Origin: Aurelia coerulea
Lineage: Eukaryota > Cnidaria > Scyphozoa > Semaeostomeae > Ulmaridae
Assembly: GCA_039566865.1 (NCBI GenBank)
Contig: CM076948.1
Coordinates: 26,225,001-26,289,000, forward strand
Direction: 5' to 3'
DNA length: 64,000 bases
Under the pieces are notes generated by a model. That model was not told the DNA's origin. It ran no database searches and worked only from the letters and a program-made list of their open reading frames with translations. The position numbers and the translations under genes were made by a program. This document shows, piece by piece, positions 60,393-64,000 of the stretch (within the stretch, counting starts at the first letter, position 1; every line of letters starts with the position of its first letter).

Positions 60393-62823
60393 ATGGTGAG
60401 TGATTAAAGTTTCACTGCTGTAATATTAATTAACACTAATCATTTGGCAAAAAGTGTTCAGTAGCAAGTTTGATGACCACTTCCTGCCCCAACAAGTTTT
60501 GGGTCACACAGACAGACAGAAGAGAGAAAGGGTCTTGCGTGATCGAGCAGCCAGGATCTATATCACAGTTTTATCTTACAAGCATCCAGTAACACCCTCT
60601 TAAATTTCAAAACAAATGCAAACTTTAGGTGAAGCCATCCATCCTGCACCATTTTTGATCGCTTTTATGCTTCTTGCTAGGCCTATCAATATGCTGTGAG
60701 GTGAGACAGAGAAGACCGATGCAAATTGACAAATGCTACTCCGTTGAGTACAAATGCAAACACATGGAAATACATGAAAAAGTGTGTCTGCTAATGTGCC
60801 AAGTAGCCAGGGTGGAAAGTTCGTTTTTGGTACGCCAAAGGTTTACGCCATGCCAATTGTCTGAAGACAATAGACCTATTGTTTTGCCATTGTTCTTGAT
60901 GTCGCTATACGCCAAAGATATTTGGCGTAACATACATGTTTTCCAGCGTGGCCAAGTAGCCCAATATTTGACTTGCCTTTAGAAAGATAATATTTGTATA
61001 CCAGGGTGCATTCCATGTAAAACCTACGCCGAAGGTACGCCGAGCCCTAAGCTTTCGTACGCCAGGTATTTTCAGGGAGAGAGAATACACGTCATATATA
61101 TTTGATCATATCAAAAGAGACTGCTAATTCACATAAGAAAAGATCGAGGACAACTTCACAATAACGCCAAGGTAGGCAGATTTTCGTATGCTGTCGCGCC
61201 AAGAACCGATTTTATTGAAAAAATGACGCCGCTACGCCGACAAAAAGTCAGGTCTATGCCGAAGATCTTCGGGCCTAAGTACATGGAATGCACCCTGGTT
61301 TGTATATGGTATTCTTTCAAAGCCAGATCTAGATCTTTTGATTAGAAATATTCATGATGATTTAATTTCTATTAGCCTCCGAAGAAGAAAGGTGGAAAGA
61401 AGGGGAAGAAGAAAGCTGCAAAAGCAAAAACTCCAACAATTATTGATGGCATTAGCACAGAGGAAATGTCCAAAGAGCAGGTACTGTAAAAGAGCTCCAG
61501 GTTCCCTTGTTTGGCATGCTGCCAGATTGCATTCTTTGATTTTGGCGCTGGGAAGCTTATTTTGAAGTAAAATCTGGCGCATCTGAATTTGTTTGTTAAC
61601 TTATTTTACATCGATTATCTACATCTAGCTTACTATATACAATTTTATATGTACAAGCAAACTAATCCAAATCGATAAAAATGTCCAGGGTACAAGTAAA
61701 TTGTATAAACAAACTGCCAAAGGTGGCCCTTTTACAGAGTTATGGCGCAGGTGTGGCTGGAATCAGTCAAAGTGGCGCGGGGAAGATCTTCCCCGCGTAC
61801 TACAAAGAATGCAGACTGGGCATGCTGTTTCCCTCTAGTTATATACCTCTGGTGCCAAAAAAGTACTCATTTTAATAATCACCATAAATTGGCTATCAAA
61901 CTAATGATAAGATTTTCTTTTTGATTTGTTTTGCCAATGACCCGGAAAATGTTTGATAATGAAAAAAAAGTTTGTTTTCCAAATCTTTTATGGTGAAATA
62001 TTATGCATTGAAAAACATTAAAAATTTTGAGCTATGCTTTTCAATAGAAATAATCAGCCTTGCCTAGAAGCCAAGAATTTTTGCTGAGGCGAGCAATAAG
62101 CATTGTGCATCTATCTGACTTCAAGAGCTAGTTGTTATAAGAGCTGGTTTGATCATTATAGAAAAATGCTAGAGTGTGTTCTTGTAACTTTAAAGTGCTA
62201 TTGTATATCTGGGAGAATAATTTGGTCTTTGATCTACTTGCCAAAAATCGAAAATTTAAGCATCAGCAATAAAATTTTGGTGATTTTTCAACCAGGATTT
62301 TTCAACTTAAATTTTGGTACACACAGTATGATTTCTTGAAAATTCTCATCTGTAGTCTAGAAACACCCTTTGTTGATCTAAAAACTTTTTTGCTCTAGAA
62401 AAGTTGTATTCAGTAACTGATCACAAAGCAAGGTTTGCCTGAAAGGCAGTCATATATATATATATCCAAAAACCTATTTGATGTTGTTTCTTTTTCTTTT
62501 GTTCTGTCATTATTATTATTATTATAATTTTCGCTACCTATTACTTCGATTTTAGCTTGAGGAGCACATTGTAAGGTTACGAGAAGAACTTGACAGAGAA
62601 AGAGAGGAGAGGAATTATTTTCAGTTAGAACGAGATAAAGTGAATACATTTTGGGAAATAACAAAGAGACAATTGGAGGAAAAGAAAGCAGAACTACGAA
62701 ACAAAGAACGAGAAATGGAGGAAGCAGAGGAAAGACATCAAGTTGAAATTAAAGTTTACAAACAAAAAGTGAAACATCTTCTTTATGAACATCAGAATAA
62801 TATAACGGAGCTAAAAGCAGAAA
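60393..62823 (+). CDS. GAS8: GAS8/DRC4 (nexin-dynein regulatory complex), 5' part
   Basis: Three exons are visible: 60393-60395, 61376-61480 and 62556-62823. The first contributes only the ATG (ATG|GTGAGT). The second encodes a Lys-rich start ([18 protein letters not shown]) and EEMSKEQ. The third encodes the very conserved helix with [36 protein letters not shown] and [20 protein letters not shown], and stops in phase 1 at GTGAGT. DRC4 is a coiled-coil subunit of the N-DRC, which links doublet microtubules and regulates dynein in motile cilia and flagella (family knowledge). About 126 of roughly 480 residues are in the window, and the remaining exons lie beyond 64,000. Nothing suggests a pseudogene. 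Confidence 0.93.
61001..61298. mobile_element. hAT-like MITE in GAS8 intron 1
   Basis: The ends are CCAGGGTGCATTCCATGTA and its exact inverse. The 8-bp direct repeat TTTGTATA lies at 60993-61000 and 61299-61306. The interior has several TACGCC/GGCGTA words. It is 298 bp and non-coding. Confidence 0.82.
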
Positions 62824-64000
62824 GTGAGTATCTATTTGGCTAAAATTTTATTGTCTTCTCATTTAGAAATTTGCTTCAGTTGCTTGTTAAGTTTTTGATC
62901 CTCTACTGCACATATTTTTTCATCAGAAACTTCTTATAAGAAACTCAGCTTTCAGAAAATTAAGATACTCCAGTACTGGGTACTATTTATTTTTATAAAG
63001 GAAATGACATTTTCCTTTTTCAGATCGTACATTTTCAGATCGACAGCAGTATGTTTCAGTCAACAATTATTCATCTAAACTTGGAGGCATTCACTTGGTT
63101 CATGTATCACATGACTCAAAAGGCTTTGAAAATGTTTGTTTTTCAAATATTCATGAGGGCACACAGGTAGAAAACATGAAGATTGTTATGGAACCTTTAA
63201 GAAACTCATATGAAAACTCTGAGAACTCTAAATCTGATTACCTTAAGAAACCTTCAGTACTGGCTCATATTCTTAATTTCTTATAAAAAGAAATACATTC
63301 AGATATGAAATAGCAAAAATATTTCATGGGAAATTGATTTTATCATCAAGAACACAGACTTTGTTTACAAGGACATCACAATAATTGACAAGAATTCTTA
63401 ATGAGAATTTTCAAGACGAGAATGTCCAAATGGATCATATTTTTTCTATTTTGCATTCAAGATTTTGTTAGAGAGGTACTGAACATGATGCTTTAAGGAT
63501 TTAAAGAGAATCAACAGAGATTGAAAGCTCTGCATGGAAGGAGTCTGAGTATTCTATTGTTAGCCTATTCTATTGTTATTCTATTGTGTTTTATGATCTT
63601 GACACATGCCTTTTATTTTGTTTAGCTGGAGGGGAGGAACAATTATATGCATGGGAGTCTTCTTTGCCCTATTGATAGATTGTCTTGAATATTCTCCTAA
63701 AGTTTGCAATAACAAACAAATACAGAAGGATAGCAAAGGGAGCATGGAAACGCGTAACAGCCCAAAGACTTGCACTTAACATAGAGAAACAAATATTACA
63801 AAAATGTTACAAAAATAACAAGAGTGGTGTCGCCCATTTTACCCATGTCATCACAAATTTTGAATGTATTTAGATTAATCTTAGGGCGAGTACAACAACA
63901 AAAAACATCATGTTCATTGACTCATATTTCATAATCAATAAGTTAGAAAATTGACAAGTCCATGTTATAATTAGAGTGACATAAATCAGGCGACATAAAT
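62824..64000 (+). other. GAS8 intron 3 (incomplete)
   Basis: The next GAS8 exon was not found up to the window end. The stretch contains a degenerate inverted-repeat element (about 62,927-63,295) with CTTATAAGAAACT and TTTCTTATAAAAAG ends and AAGAAACC..CAGTACTGG words like those in the MITE at 968-1390. A dispersed repeat near 63,499-63,555 is inverted relative to 26,460-26,515. Confidence 0.55.

Noticed and set aside
63095..63286. Coding exon of GAS8 in intron 3
   Set aside because: The peptide has no similarity to the GAS8 coiled coil, lacks fitting splice borders and falls in an inverted-repeat element.

Overview
This window looks like nuclear DNA of an invertebrate animal. It is AT-rich, its genes are split by introns with GT..AG borders, it carries many short non-autonomous DNA transposons, and three genes are of animal type: the microtubule protein SSNA1, the axonemal protein GAS8/DRC4, and a DOK-like PH-PTB adaptor of the kind that works with receptor tyrosine kinases. 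The high conservation of SSNA1 and GAS8 would suit a slowly evolving lineage such as an anthozoan cnidarian, but that is a guess. Nothing here is bacterial or organellar.

Layout. 1-2,000: weak evidence for exons of a minus-strand gene that may share a promoter with SSNA1. 2,083-3,890: SSNA1, three exons, complete. 6,331-12,392: a four-exon DOK-like gene (PH plus IRS-type PTB) whose introns hold several inverted-repeat elements. 12,393-21,143: a gene desert full of MITEs, foldback elements, a LINE 3' fragment and two inverted copies of an unknown coding fragment. 21,144-28,512 (minus): a three-exon gene for a 1,038-residue protein with a helical, possibly CARD-like N-terminus and a long tail rich in Tyr and Ser that carries repeated Y-x-N motifs. 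29,040-29,620: four copies of a 168-bp repeat. 29,620-59,815: one tandem array of a 162-bp unit, about 180 copies, filling nearly half the window. 60,393-64,000: the first three exons of GAS8/DRC4, cut off by the window edge.

The array is the most unusual object. Its unit is a multiple of three and open in one minus-strand frame (54 residues), giving open segments of up to 1,548 codons. Each standard unit also holds a good splice acceptor and a good donor on that strand, framing a 54-nt phase-0 block (18 residues) separated by 108 nt. In at least five units the middle of the 108-nt part is replaced by unrelated or highly diverged sequence containing stops, while the 54-nt block and both splice borders remain. 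This suggests a giant gene of tandem mini-exons, but satellite homogenisation is a serious alternative, and no promoter or first exon was found.

SSNA1 and GAS8 both act in cilia, centrioles or axonemes. The DOK-like protein and the Y-x-N protein both look like tyrosine-kinase signalling adaptors. No operon-like relation is implied.
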